Assembly (NCBI RefSeq): GCF_948329515.1
Contig: NZ_CAOJCN010000007.1
Coordinates: 184,506-248,505, forward strand
Direction: 5' to 3'
Source of the DNA: Cohnella rhizoplanae
Lineage (GTDB): Bacteria; Bacillota; Bacilli; Paenibacillales; Paenibacillaceae
Length of the DNA stretch: 64,000 bases
The notes beneath the pieces were generated by a model. The model made no database searches. It was not told where the DNA came from and saw only the letters and a list, made by a program, of their open reading frames with translations. Numbering within the stretch: the first letter of the stretch is position 1; every line of letters begins with the position of its first letter. Shown here piece by piece: positions 1 through 7,627 of this stretch. The translations under genes were made by a program, and so were the position numbers.

Positions 1-81
1 CACGCCCAGCGCGCCGGCGACTTCGTTTTGCGTCATGTGCTTTTCTTGTCTGGCTAGCTTCAAGCGTTTGCCGAATGTCAA
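1..81 (-). CDS. XRE-family helix-turn-helix regulator, N-terminal fragment
   Basis: Only the first 27 codons lie in the window; the gene runs off the left edge. The fragment begins (TTG start) TFGKRLKLARQEKHMTQNEV and continues AGALGV, the typical opening of a Cro/C1-type HTH domain in which TQNEVAGALGV is the second helix and turn. An in-frame TAA sits three codons upstream, so the TTG at 79-81 is the earliest possible start; a GCGGGG stretch is a weak ribosome site. It is divergent from the small membrane protein at 219 and faces a palindromic operator-like sequence between them, so it is probably an autoregulated repressor. The effector domain is not visible. Confidence 0.75.
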   Translation of the reverse strand, partial: MTFGKRLKLARQEKHMTQNEVAGALGV

Positions 82-138
82 CGGTTACACCCCGCGCTTT
101 TTGCTTCAGTATAAGAGATTTGAAATGGGCGCCGGCCT

Positions 139-167
139 AACTTGCATATAAATCAAGTTTTAACTTG
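139..167. promoter_or_regulatory. Palindromic operator-like site between divergent genes
   Basis: Three half sites of one hexamer occur here: AACTTG (139-144), CAAGTT (154-159) and AACTTG (162-167). They form two inverted repeats, one with a 9-bp spacer and one with a 2-bp spacer. The third half site overlaps the -35 box of the rightward promoter. The arrangement suits binding of the divergently encoded XRE regulator, but binding is inferred. Confidence 0.5.
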
Positions 168-193
168 CAATTTTGACATTTTTTATTTAATAT
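165..193 (+). promoter_or_regulatory. SigA-type promoter for the small membrane protein gene
   Basis: TTGCAA (165-170) and TAATAT (188-193) are separated by 17 bp, close to the vegetative consensus, in an AT-rich stretch that contrasts with the GC-rich surroundings. The start site would be near 200, giving a leader of about 20 nt before the ATG at 219. Confidence 0.55.
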
Positions 194-218
194 AAAAACG
201 TTATATGAAGTTACTTCA

Positions 219-377
219 ATGGAGGGAACGTTCATTTTTATTCATGATCAGCCTTACCCTTTGTATTATTGGATCGTCAGCCTATCGGTCATACTCGTGC
301 TGGTGGGATTTCTCGTGCGCAGCGAGCGCGTCAAGCGAAGAGCGGAGCGGGACCGCGAGCGCGAAGAAGGGGAATAG
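219..377 (+). CDS. Small single-pass membrane protein (52 residues)
   Basis: The reading frame encodes 52 residues. After a short N-terminus (MEGTFIFIHDQPYPL) comes a strongly hydrophobic segment of about 18 residues (YYWIVSLSVILVLVGFLV), then a highly charged, Arg/Glu-rich tail ending ...REREEGE. This is a classic small membrane protein layout, with the basic residues after the helix suggesting a cytoplasmic C-terminus. The ribosome site is weak (GAAG, 8 nt upstream); a GGAGGG lies just inside the frame but has no good downstream start in this frame. It has its own promoter and faces an XRE regulator gene. No family is recognised; a longer overlapping frame from 205 encodes a less protein-like product. 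Confidence 0.6.
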   Translation: MEGTFIFIHDQPYPLYYWIVSLSVILVLVGFLVRSERVKRRAERDREREEGE

Positions 378-387
378 GACAACAATA

Positions 388-415
388 AACCGTCAGGGCC
401 GGTGCCCTCACGGTT
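388..415. terminator. Hairpin between small ORF and sulfate operon
   Basis: Arms AACCGT-C-AGGGC and GCCCT-C-ACGGTT pair around a 4-nt loop with one C/C mismatch. On the plus strand no T run follows. On the minus strand the hairpin is followed by TTTATTGTTG, so it may be a second stop for the leftward sulfate operon. Confidence 0.35.
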
Positions 416-455
416 GATGGATAGGATGCGTATTCGGGCTACCTTAGCCCAAAGA

Positions 456-482
456 GGTCGAAGGCGATCAGCGCCTTCGACC
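456..482 (-). terminator. Rho-independent terminator of the sulfate operon
   Basis: A perfect 11-bp stem (GGTCGAAGGCG with CGCCTTCGACC) and 5-nt loop lies 14 bp beyond the stop codon of the sulfate-binding protein gene. The downstream minus-strand sequence is only moderately T-rich (CTCTTTGG). Confidence 0.55.
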
Positions 483-496
483 ACTTCATTTTATTT

Positions 497-1591
497 TCAT
501 TTGCCGGCCAGCACTTGGTACCACACGCCGCGTTTGCCGTAGAGCTCGCTGCGAACCCGGTCCCATCCGCCGAGGTAGCCGATGTCGAACAGCCCGGACG
601 GCGTCCGGTACCGGTCCTCATAACGGCCTGCCACCTCTTCGCTCACGGGCCTGAACCCATGCTCGGCGAACACCGCCTGCGCCTCCGCCCCGCTCATATA
701 CGACACCAGCGCGTCGGCGGCTTCGCGTACGCCGTGCGCGTCCGCATTGACGCCGACGACGCCCGCCGGATTCTCGATCAGGATGGTGTCGTCCGGCGTC
801 ACGATCTCATAGCGCACGCCCTGCGCCACGCGCGCGAGCAGCTCGTTCTCGTACGTGACGATCACGTCGCCGACGCCGTATTCGAACGCCGCCATCGAGG
901 CGCGGCCGCTCTTGTCCATCGACTCGACGTTTTTGTATACGTCCGCGAGGAAGGCCTTGGCCGCGGCCGGATCCGGCTGCCCCGACTCGCGCTCGGACTG
1001 CTTCAACCCCGCGCCGTAGATCGCGTTGATGTCCCACTGCGCGCCGCCCGATACCTTGGGATTGGGGAACAAGACCCTCACGCCCGGTCTGGCCAGATCC
1101 GCGAACCCGGCGATGCCGAGCGGATTGCCTTCCCGCGTGCCCAGCACGACGACCGAACGCGTGATCATGCCGCCGGTCTCCGTCTTCTTCCAATCCTCGC
1201 TCATGAGCCCGGCCTTGACGATCTTGTCCATGTCGCCTTCGAGCGAGAGGACGGCGACGTCGGCCTTGAAGCCGCCGACGATCGATCTCGCCTGCGTGCC
1301 GGACGCCTCGTAGGACTCCTGGAAGCGAAGCTTCTGCCCCGTCTTGGCCTCCCACGCCTTGGCAAAGGACGGCAGAATCTCCTGCAGCGCATCCTTCGCG
1401 ACCGAGTAAGCGCCGACGACCAGCGTGGCCGTCCCCGATTCCTGCGATGCGGTCCCTCCCCCGTCTGCCGGACCGTTAGCCGACGGCGCGCCTCCGCAGC
1501 CTGCCATCGAGACGCCGAGCGCAGCGGCCAGCAGCCATCCGCTCAGCAGGCGGACCCTGCCGCGCCGCCCGTTCAACCTGTTGCTGTTCAA
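497..1591 (-). CDS. sbp: Sulfate ABC transporter substrate-binding lipoprotein
   Basis: The 364-residue product binds sulfate (or thiosulfate) outside the membrane and delivers it to the CysT/CysW permease. A signal peptide ends in a lipobox (SMAGC, Cys 32), followed by a Gly/Pro/Ala-rich tether and a periplasmic-binding-protein type II fold with family features such as NPKVSGGAQWDINAIYGAG, an ENELLA segment and ENPAGVVGVNADAHG. I place the start at a TTG (1589-1591), 9 nt after GGGAGG; the in-frame TTG at 1600 directly abuts that site and is too close. It is the last gene of the operon, whereas the binding protein is usually first, and is separated from cysA by a stable hairpin that could set its expression independently. 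Confidence 0.88.
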   Translation of the reverse strand: MNSNRLNGRRGRVRLLSGWLLAAALGVSMAGCGGAPSANGPADGGGTASQESGTATLVVGAYSVAKDALQEILPSFAKAWEAKTGQKLRFQESYEASGTQARSIVGGFKADVAVLSLEGDMDKIVKAGLMSEDWKKTETGGMITRSVVVLGTREGNPLGIAGFADLARPGVRVLFPNPKVSGGAQWDINAIYGAGLKQSERESGQPDPAAAKAFLADVYKNVESMDKSGRASMAAFEYGVGDVIVTYENELLARVAQGVRYEIVTPDDTILIENPAGVVGVNADAHGVREAADALVSYMSGAEAQAVFAEHGFRPVSEEVAGRYEDRYRTPSGLFDIGYLGGWDRVRSELYGKRGVWYQVLAGK

Positions 1592-1643
1592 GTTCGCCAA
1601 CCTCCCGGCGGTGCCTCCGCAGGCTCCCGCTTATGCAAGCGAG

Positions 1644-1665
1644 CGGCAGTCCTCGCGGACTGCCG
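1644..1665 (-). promoter_or_regulatory. Intercistronic hairpin between cysA and sbp
   Basis: A perfect 9-bp stem (CGGCAGTCC with GGACTGCCG) and 4-nt loop sits in the 83-bp gap between cysA and sbp. No T run follows on either strand, so it reads more like an mRNA processing or stabilising element than a terminator. Such hairpins often raise the amount of the binding protein relative to the ATPase; that role is inferred here. Confidence 0.4.
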
Positions 1666-1674
1666 GCGCCTGCT

Positions 1675-2742
1675 TCAGATATATACGAACATCGGGTCCG
1701 CCTTCAGCTTGTTCTCCATGACCCAGCTCTGGCTGTCGTTGAACAAGTAAGCCCGGTGTACCAATACCTGCACCTCGTCGCCGGGATGCAGCACTTCCTT
1801 CTCCAGCGAACGGTAGGTCACCAGCTTAATGCCTCCGACCTCCACCTCGACGAGCCATTCGCTCCCCCTGAAGTGGATGTGGCTGACGCGCCCGGTCTCG
1901 GTGGCCGACAGCAGCTGGGTGAATTCCTCCTTCCGGCCGATCTCGATATATTCCGGCCGGATCAAGCCCTTGGTGCCCGCGGCTACGGCCGCGTCTCCGA
2001 AGCCGCGCAGCGCCGCGATGTTGTCCACGATCCGCGACTCTCCGATGAAGCCCGCGACGAAAGGCGTCTTCGGGTCTTTGTAGATCTCCCAAGGCGATCC
2101 CTTCTGCTCGAGATTGCCTTTGTTGATGATCATGATCTCGTCCGCGACCTCGATCGCCTCGTCCTGGTCGTGCGTGACGAAGATCGAAGTAATGCCGAGA
2201 CGGTCGATCATCTCGCGCAGCCAGGAGCGCAGCTCGTGCCTGATCTTGGCATCGATCGCGGCGAACGGCTCGTCGAGCAGCAGCAGCTGCGGCTCCGGCG
2301 CGAGCGCCCGCGCGAACGCCACGCGCTGGCGCTGGCCGCCGGACAGCTGGTGCGGGTAGCGGGATTCGAAGCCCTTGAGACCGGTCAGCTCGGTCAAGTC
2401 TGCGACGCGTTCCTTGATCTTGGCCTTGTTCCATTTCTTGACCTCGAGGCCGAAGGCGATGTTCTCGCTGACCGTCATATGCTTGAACAGCGCATAGTTC
2501 TGGAAGACGAAGCCGATGCCCCGCTCCTGCGGCGGCAGGTCGTTGACCCGCTGTCCGTGGAATACGATATCTCCCGAGTCCGGCGTCTCAAGACCCGCGA
2601 GCATCCGCAGAATCGATGTTTTACCGCCGCCGCTCGGTCCGAGCAAGCCGATAAGCTGTCCTTTGGCTACGTTAAATTCCACGTCCTTGACCGCTTGAAA
2701 GCTGCCGAACGATTTATTTAATCCCCGTACTTCCACATGCAT
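1675..2742 (-). CDS. cysA: Sulfate ABC transporter ATP-binding protein
   Basis: This 355-residue ATPase powers sulfate import with the permeases encoded just upstream. Walker A is GPSGGGKT (residues 35-42), the ABC signature LSGGQRQRVAFARAL and Walker B LLLLDEPFAAID follow in order with a switch His in VTHDQDEA, and a C-terminal TOBE-type region closes the protein (IHFRGSEWLVEVEVGG). Length fits CysA (about 350). The ATG lies 9 nt after AGGAAG, within 2 bp of the cysW stop, consistent with translational coupling. Confidence 0.93.
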   Translation of the reverse strand: MHVEVRGLNKSFGSFQAVKDVEFNVAKGQLIGLLGPSGGGKTSILRMLAGLETPDSGDIVFHGQRVNDLPPQERGIGFVFQNYALFKHMTVSENIAFGLEVKKWNKAKIKERVADLTELTGLKGFESRYPHQLSGGQRQRVAFARALAPEPQLLLLDEPFAAIDAKIRHELRSWLREMIDRLGITSIFVTHDQDEAIEVADEIMIINKGNLEQKGSPWEIYKDPKTPFVAGFIGESRIVDNIAALRGFGDAAVAAGTKGLIRPEYIEIGRKEEFTQLLSATETGRVSHIHFRGSEWLVEVEVGGIKLVTYRSLEKEVLHPGDEVQVLVHRAYLFNDSQSWVMENKLKADPMFVYI

Positions 2743-2743
2743 G

Positions 2744-3547
2744 TCAATGCACTTCCTTTCGGGATTTGGACCATTCCATCACGAGCAGCAGCAAGACGGA
2801 TGCGGCGGCGAGCACCAGCGCGACCGAGTTGGCTGCCGTGAGATCGAAGTTCTCGACGTCCTGATATACCAGCGTCGTCGCGGTCTGGGTCTTGTTGATG
2901 ATATTGCCCGACACGACCAGTACGGCGCCGAATTCGCCCAGGCAGCGCGCGCCCGTCAGAATCACGCCGTAGACGACGCTCCAGCGGATCAGCGGCCATG
3001 TGACGCGCCAGAATGTCGTCCAGGCGTACGCCCCCATCATGTGGGCGGCCTCCTCTTGCTGGCTGCCGACCTCCTGCAGGACCGGCATGACCTCGCGGAT
3101 CACGATCGGAAACGTGACGAACAGCGTGGCGAGGATCATGCCCGGGAGCGCGTAGACGATGTCGACGCCCGCCCGGCCGAGCAGCGCGCCGGCTGCGCTG
3201 TCCGGTCCCAGCAGCAGGACGATCATCAGGCCGCCGATGACGGGCGAGACGGCGAACGGCAGATCCACGATGCCGTTCATGACGGCCTTGACCCGCTTGC
3301 CGAGCCAGCTCGCGCGGACCAGATACAACGACAGCAATACGCCGAAAATCGTATTCACGATCGTGACCGAGACGGCGATAATACCCGTCATCATCAGCGC
3401 GTGCAGCGCCTCGGGCCGCGTCACGCCCGCTGAAAATCCGTCCCAGCCTTGGTCGAAAGCGCCCTGCACGATCCGCAGAAGAGGTACGACGAGCAGCACC
3501 GCGAAGACTAGCGTCGTCAGACCGATCCATAATCTCCTCATCGTCAT
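2744..3547 (-). CDS. cysW: Sulfate ABC transporter permease CysW
   Basis: A 267-residue inner membrane permease with about six helices. It forms a heterodimer with CysT and contacts CysA through the EAA-type loop (EEAAHMMGAYAWTTFWRVTWP). TM segments include the N-terminal LWIGLTTLVFAVLLVVPLL and a C-terminal ALVLAAASVLLLLV. The start codon overlaps the cysT stop by 4 bp (ATGA) and is preceded by GGAGGCGGG. Confidence 0.92.
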   Translation of the reverse strand: MTMRRLWIGLTTLVFAVLLVVPLLRIVQGAFDQGWDGFSAGVTRPEALHALMMTGIIAVSVTIVNTIFGVLLSLYLVRASWLGKRVKAVMNGIVDLPFAVSPVIGGLMIVLLLGPDSAAGALLGRAGVDIVYALPGMILATLFVTFPIVIREVMPVLQEVGSQQEEAAHMMGAYAWTTFWRVTWPLIRWSVVYGVILTGARCLGEFGAVLVVSGNIINKTQTATTLVYQDVENFDLTAANSVALVLAAASVLLLLVMEWSKSRKEVH

Positions 3548-4356
3548 CTTGCCCGCCTCCTCCGAACGAGATTAACCGTCCAGAGAATGAGCAAGGACAG
3601 GGTCAGCAGCAGCACCGATACGGCGGCGGCGCCCGCCGGATTGTCGCTCTCGATCTCGCCGAAAATGTAGACGGAGGCGACCAGCGTGCGGCCGGGAATA
3701 TTGCCCGCTACGAGGACGACGGCGCCGAACTCGGCGAGCGCCCGGGAGAATGCCAGCATGGCGCCGCTCACGATGCCCGGCATCATGCAGGGCAGGATGA
3801 CGCGCATGAACGTCCGCTTCCGGGAGGCACCCATCGTGTAGGCAGCCTCCTCCTCGGAGGCGTCGAGCTCCTCGAGCAGCGGCTGAACGGCGCGGATGAC
3901 GAACGGGAACGTGACGAATACCATCGCGACGACGATCGCCGGCTCATGGAACAGAATCGTCGTGCCCAGCGACTCGGCGCCGCTGCCGATCCAGCTGCGC
4001 GGTCCGAGCAGCAGCAGGATCATCAGGCCGATGACGGCGGTCGGCAGCGCGAACGGCAGATCGACCAGGCTGTTGAGCAAGCTGCGGCCGGGAAAGCGGT
4101 ATCTGACCAGCACCCAAGCCGACATCGTGCCGATTGCGGCGTTGATCGCGGTAGAGATCAGCGCCAGCTTGACGGTGAGCAGGACCGACTTCCAGGCGAG
4201 CGCCTCTCCGATGTTATCCGCGAAGGCCTGAATGCCGCCCGAGAACGACTGGACGTAGATGCCCGCGATGGGACAAACGATAAGAACGACAAAATAAAGC
4301 ATGACGGTGCTGCGAAATCCCCAGCTCCACCATCGGCTCTGCAGCATGTTGGTCAC
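3544..4356 (-). CDS. cysT: Sulfate ABC transporter permease CysT
   Basis: First gene of the sulfate operon; 270 residues with about six membrane helices and the EAA loop (EEEAAYTMGASRKRTFMRVILP), paired with CysW. I choose the GTG at 4354-4356, 9 nt after a TGGAGG site, giving TNMLQSRWWSWGFRSTVMLY. An upstream ATG at 4395 has no ribosome site and adds 13 unlikely residues that overlap the proposed operator. Confidence 0.9.
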   Translation of the reverse strand: MTNMLQSRWWSWGFRSTVMLYFVVLIVCPIAGIYVQSFSGGIQAFADNIGEALAWKSVLLTVKLALISTAINAAIGTMSAWVLVRYRFPGRSLLNSLVDLPFALPTAVIGLMILLLLGPRSWIGSGAESLGTTILFHEPAIVVAMVFVTFPFVIRAVQPLLEELDASEEEAAYTMGASRKRTFMRVILPCMMPGIVSGAMLAFSRALAEFGAVVLVAGNIPGRTLVASVYIFGEIESDNPAGAAAVSVLLLTLSLLILWTVNLVRRRRAR

Positions 4357-4394
4357 GTATGCGAACCTCCAGGATGGGCATCGATGCCTCTCCA

Positions 4395-4404
4395 CAATTC
4401 CTAT
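4395..4404 (-). promoter_or_regulatory. CymR-like ATAGGAATT box upstream of cysT
   Basis: On the minus strand ATAGGAATTG follows an AT-rich stretch (ACCAACTAATTTA) just downstream of the proposed start site. ATAGGAAT is the core I recall for CymR, the cysteine-metabolism repressor of Bacillales, so the operon is plausibly repressed when sulfur is plentiful. This rests on one motif in one place. Confidence 0.35.
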
Positions 4405-4423
4405 TAAATTAGTTGGTATTGCT

Positions 4424-4453
4424 AATGTAGCAGATCGGCCCTTGATTCGTCAA
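4424..4453 (-). promoter_or_regulatory. Promoter of the sulfate operon
   Basis: On the minus strand TTGACG (4448-4453) and TACATT (4424-4429) are 18 bp apart. The start would be near 4417, directly before the ATAGGAATT box. Confidence 0.5.
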
Positions 4454-4521
4454 CGACAATTCGGTATTTTTTCAGATAGAGAGCGGTAACCGCATCGCTT
4501 ACGAAAAGGAGGCATTCATGC

Positions 4522-4923
4522 ATGCTGTATAATGAAAAACTCCGTACGTCCGCGCGGGACGAGATCGTCGATATCACCCGGCAGACGGCCGCCCTGATCG
4601 CCCGTTCCGGCGTCCAGGAAGGCTTGGCGATCGTATATTGCCCGCATACGACCGCGGGCATCGCCATCAACGAGAACGCGGATCCCGATGTGAAGCGGGA
4701 CGTATTAATGAGGCTGGACGAAGTCTACCCGTGGACCCACCCGAAATATCGCCATGGCGAGGGCAACACGGCGTCCCACCTCAAGGCGATCACTACGGGG
4801 ACGTCGCAGACGATCGTCGTGAGCGGCGGCAAGCTGCTGCTCGGACGCTGGCAAGGCGTCTACTTCTGCGAATTCGACGGACCGCGGGACCGCGAATACT
4901 ACGTCAAAGTCGTCGAAGGCTGA
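4522..4923 (+). CDS. yjbQ: YjbQ family protein (UPF0047)
   Basis: 133 residues, the usual size for the family. Conserved family segments are visible: [19 protein letters not shown], the central [21 protein letters not shown] and the C-terminal [18 protein letters not shown]. Members have been linked to a weak thiamine-phosphate synthase activity, but the physiological role is unclear. AGGAGG stands 9 nt before the ATG at 4522. It is divergent from the sulfate operon and convergent with the YigZ gene. Confidence 0.88.
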   Translation: MLYNEKLRTSARDEIVDITRQTAALIARSGVQEGLAIVYCPHTTAGIAINENADPDVKRDVLMRLDEVYPWTHPKYRHGEGNTASHLKAITTGTSQTIVVSGGKLLLGRWQGVYFCEFDGPRDREYYVKVVEG

Positions 4924-4950
4924 CGCGACGGGCCGTCTCGTCCCGCCCGC

Positions 4951-5586
4951 TCAAGCTTGGGCAGCCGTAAAATAGCGCGCTTCGCCGCGCGTCACGACGC
5001 CTTGGCCCTGAGTCAGATCGGTCATCCAGGCCTCGAACCGCTCCGCCTCCGGCTCCTCGGGCAGGCAGAGCACGCGCACCCGGTCCGTGAACGCGACGTC
5101 GCCTACCCGGACGCCGCGTCCGCGAAGCTCGTTCTCCAGTTTCCCGTACCAGGTATAATCGACGTCGACCGCGATCTCCCGATGAAGCACGCGCACGATC
5201 GGTCCGGCCGCGTCGATGCCTGCCACGGCGCCGTCCGTATAGGCGCGGACGAGGCCGCCCGCTCCCAGCATGATGCCGCCGAAGTAACGCGTAACCACGA
5301 CCACCGTGTTTTTCATCCCGCGGTTTTTGATGACCTCCAGGATCGGCCGGCCCGCCGTGCCGCTCGGCTCGCCGTCGTCCAACGCCTTTTGATACTGGTC
5401 GCGCTCCCCGATCGAATACGCGGAGCAGTTGTGCGTCGCGTTCCAGTGCCGCTTCTTGATCTCCTCGATGAAGGCGACCGCCTCTTCCTCGCTCTCCGCC
5501 GGCCTGGCATGGCCGATGAAGCGCGATTTTTTGATCACGATCTCTTGTTCGCCGTAGCCGGCAACGGTAGCGTATCGCGCGAGCAT
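4951..5586 (-). CDS. YigZ/IMPACT family protein
   Basis: Soluble protein of 211 residues with the UPF0029 signature DDGEPSGTAGRPIL followed by VVVTRYFGGIMLGAGGLVRAY, and a C-terminal YigZ ferredoxin-like domain. The eukaryotic homologue IMPACT modulates GCN2; the bacterial role is not settled. I choose the second of two adjacent ATGs (5586), 6 nt after AAGGGAAGG, giving MLARYATVAGYGEQEI. A longer frame from 5625 has no ribosome site. Confidence 0.88.
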   Translation of the reverse strand: MLARYATVAGYGEQEIVIKKSRFIGHARPAESEEEAVAFIEEIKKRHWNATHNCSAYSIGERDQYQKALDDGEPSGTAGRPILEVIKNRGMKNTVVVVTRYFGGIMLGAGGLVRAYTDGAVAGIDAAGPIVRVLHREIAVDVDYTWYGKLENELRGRGVRVGDVAFTDRVRVLCLPEEPEAERFEAWMTDLTQGQGVVTRGEARYFTAAQA

Positions 5587-5652
5587 CATTTGCCTTCCCT
5601 TCTGCTTCTCCTCGAATTCTTCCATCTAGTTTAACACGCGAAAATGACAACG

Positions 5653-5684
5653 AAAAACCGCCTCCGGGTAGCGATCCGAAGGCG
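5653..5684 (-). terminator. Leftward terminator between hairpin array and YigZ gene
   Basis: A 9-bp stem (minus strand CGCCTTCGG with CCGGAGGCG, one G-U pair) is followed on the minus strand by GTTTTTCG. It would end leftward transcripts coming through the hairpin array from pgi. Confidence 0.6.
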
Positions 5685-5743
5685 ATTCAAAGAGAACCTT
5701 AATGAGGCGTGGTAATCCTCGCTCATCTTAGTTGCCGGGCGCT

Positions 5744-6059
5744 GGGCGCCGCTGTGCACAAAGTGCTGTCGCTCGATAGCACTTGGCCGTTGCCGGGCGC
5801 CGCTGTGCACAAAGTGCTGTCGCTCGATAGCACTTGGCCGTTGCCGGGCGCCGCTGTGCACAAAGTGCTGTCGCTCGACAGCACTTGGCCGCTGCCGGGC
5901 GCCGCTGTGCACAAAGTGCTGTCTCTCGACAGCACTTGGCTGGCGCCGGGCGCCGCTGTGCACAAAGTGCTGTCGCTCGACAGCACTTGGCCGCTGCCGG
6001 GCGCCGCTGTGCACAAAGTGCTGTCGCTCGACAGCACTTGGCCGCTGCCGGGCGCCGCC
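5744..6059. repeat. Tandem hairpin array 1: 51-bp unit, six copies plus a partial
   Basis: Units begin GGGCGCCGCTGTGCAC at 5744, 5795, 5846, 5897, 5948 and 5999, with a 10-bp remnant from 6050. The period is exactly 51 bp. Every unit carries a near-perfect palindrome of 24 nt with 10-bp arms (AAGTGCTGTC and GACAGCACTT) and a 4-nt loop, followed by about 27 nt containing GGCGCC and GTGCAC. Copies 1-2 read GATAGCACTT, which keeps pairing on the plus strand as G-U; copy 4 has a changed loop (TCTC). Because 51 is a multiple of three, several frames stay open, but the 17-residue repeated peptides look like artefacts. The array fills the gap between pgi and the YigZ gene. Confidence 0.9.
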
Positions 6060-6069
6060 AACGTGAAGA

Positions 6070-6108
6070 AGCCACCCCGAGGCCGGCGATACGGCCTTCG
6101 GGATGGCT
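6070..6108 (-). terminator. Hairpin terminator downstream of pgi
   Basis: Minus-strand arms AGCCATCCCGAAGGCCG and CGGCCTCGGGGTGGCT pair with one bulge around a 5-nt loop, 41 bp after the pgi stop. Only a short TTCTTC follows, so termination may be partial and let transcripts enter array 1. Confidence 0.55.
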
Positions 6109-6148
6109 CCACATTCAAATTTAGCTATATCGCGATGCTGAATTGCGC

Positions 6149-7498
6149 TTACAGCCGGGCTTCGAGCTCTTTTTTCTTCTCCTCGAAGCCGGGTTTGCCG
6201 AGCAGCGCGAACATGTTGACCTTGTACGCCTCGACGCCCGGCTGGTCGAACGGATTGACGCCGAGCAGGTAGCCGCTGACGCCGCAGGCGATCTCGAAGA
6301 AGTAGACGAGCTGGCCGAAGCTGTGCGGCGTCAGGTCCGGCAGCTGGACGACGAGGTTCGGCACGTGGCCGTCCGTATGCGCCAGGATCGTGCCTTCGAA
6401 CGCCTTTTTGTTGACGAAGTCGAGCGTCTTGCCCGTCAGGAAGTTGAGACCGTCCAGGTTGTCCGCGTCGCTCTTGATCTCGATCTGTTCGGACACTTCT
6501 CCGACCTGCAGCACGGTTTCGAAGATGATCCGGTTGCCTTCCTGAATGAACTGCCCCATCGAGTGGAGATCCGTGGAGAAGTCGACGGAGGCCGGGTAGA
6601 TGCCCTTGTAATCCTTGCCCTCGCTCTCGCCGTACAGCTGCTTCCACCACTCCGATACGAAGTGCAGGCTCGGCTCGTAATTGACGAGAATCTCGACCGT
6701 CTTGCCCTTGCGGTACAGCGCGTTGCGAATAGCGGCGTACTGGTACGCCGGATTCTCCGCGAGATTCGGATTGTTCAGCGCCGTGGCCGCGTCCTGCGCG
6801 CCCTTCATGATCGACTCGATGTCGATGCCGGCCGCCGCGATCGGCAGCAAGCCGACTGCGGTCAATACGGAGTAGCGCCCGCCGACGTCGTCGGGGATGA
6901 CGAAGGACTCGTAGCCTTCGGCGTTGGCCAGCGTCTTGAGCGCGCCGCGCGCCTTGTCCGTCGTGGCATAGATGCGCTTCTTGGCGGCTTCCTTGCCGTA
7001 CTTGGCCTCGAGCGCTTCGCGGAAGATGCGGAAGGCGATCGCCGGCTCGGTCGTCGTGCCCGACTTGGAGATGACGTTGATCGACCAGTCCTTGCCCTCC
7101 AGCGCCTGCAGCAGGTGCGTCACGTACGTCGAGCTGATGTTGTTGCCCGCGAAGAAGATCTGCGGCGTCTTGCGCTGATCTTTGGACAACGTGTTGTAAA
7201 AGGAATGCGAGAGCATCTCGATCGCCGCGCGGGCGCCCAGGTAAGAGCCGCCGATGCCGATGACGACGAGCGCCTCGGAGTCGGATTGAATCTGCTTGGC
7301 CGCGGCCTGGATGCGGGCGAATTCCGCCTTGTCGTAGTCGAAGGGAAGGTTGATCCAACCCAAGTAGTCGGAGCCCGTACCCGTGCCGTTGTGCAGCTGC
7401 TCGTGCGCGAGCTTCACCGCCGGCGCCAGATAGTCGATCTCGTGCTGCCCGATGAACTGCAGCGCTTTGGAGTAGTCGAGGGAAATGTTTTTGGCCAT
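6149..7498 (-). CDS. pgi: Glucose-6-phosphate isomerase
   Basis: 449-residue glycolytic enzyme interconverting glucose 6-phosphate and fructose 6-phosphate in the cytosol; the length is that of Gram-positive Pgi. Both family signatures are present: [17 protein letters not shown] and [10 protein letters not shown] near the C-terminus. Phosphate-binding residues lie in the SKSGTTTE segment. AAAGGGG precedes the ATG. It stands alone between the DinB gene and array 1. Confidence 0.96.
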   Translation of the reverse strand: MAKNISLDYSKALQFIGQHEIDYLAPAVKLAHEQLHNGTGTGSDYLGWINLPFDYDKAEFARIQAAAKQIQSDSEALVVIGIGGSYLGARAAIEMLSHSFYNTLSKDQRKTPQIFFAGNNISSTYVTHLLQALEGKDWSINVISKSGTTTEPAIAFRIFREALEAKYGKEAAKKRIYATTDKARGALKTLANAEGYESFVIPDDVGGRYSVLTAVGLLPIAAAGIDIESIMKGAQDAATALNNPNLAENPAYQYAAIRNALYRKGKTVEILVNYEPSLHFVSEWWKQLYGESEGKDYKGIYPASVDFSTDLHSMGQFIQEGNRIIFETVLQVGEVSEQIEIKSDADNLDGLNFLTGKTLDFVNKKAFEGTILAHTDGHVPNLVVQLPDLTPHSFGQLVYFFEIACGVSGYLLGVNPFDQPGVEAYKVNMFALLGKPGFEEKKKELEARL

Positions 7499-7552
7499 TG
7501 CGTATTGCCCCTTTCAGGTTCCTTGGTTCGCGTCCGGTAGGCACGTAGCTTT

Positions 7553-7581
7553 AGAATAACCAAATTTCGCCTTCGGTACAA
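7553..7581 (-). promoter_or_regulatory. Possible pgi promoter
   Basis: Minus strand TTGTAC (7576-7581) and TATTCT (7553-7558) are 17 bp apart, about 55 bp before the pgi ATG. Both boxes deviate from consensus. Confidence 0.3.
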
Positions 7582-7627
7582 GCAAACGGACCCGGGCCGA
7601 AAAGGGGCCATACGCGATCATGCGCGG

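Noticed and set aside
205..417. 70-residue frame starting at 205
   Set aside because: It overlaps the more convincing 52-residue membrane protein in another frame, lacks a clear helix-plus-tail design, and its C-terminal half is composed of random-looking Ser/Arg.
5723..6272. Repetitive proteins encoded across array 1 (both strands)
   Set aside because: 51 bp is a multiple of three, so open frames arise from the repeat itself in several frames at once. There is no ribosome site, and composition is atypical.
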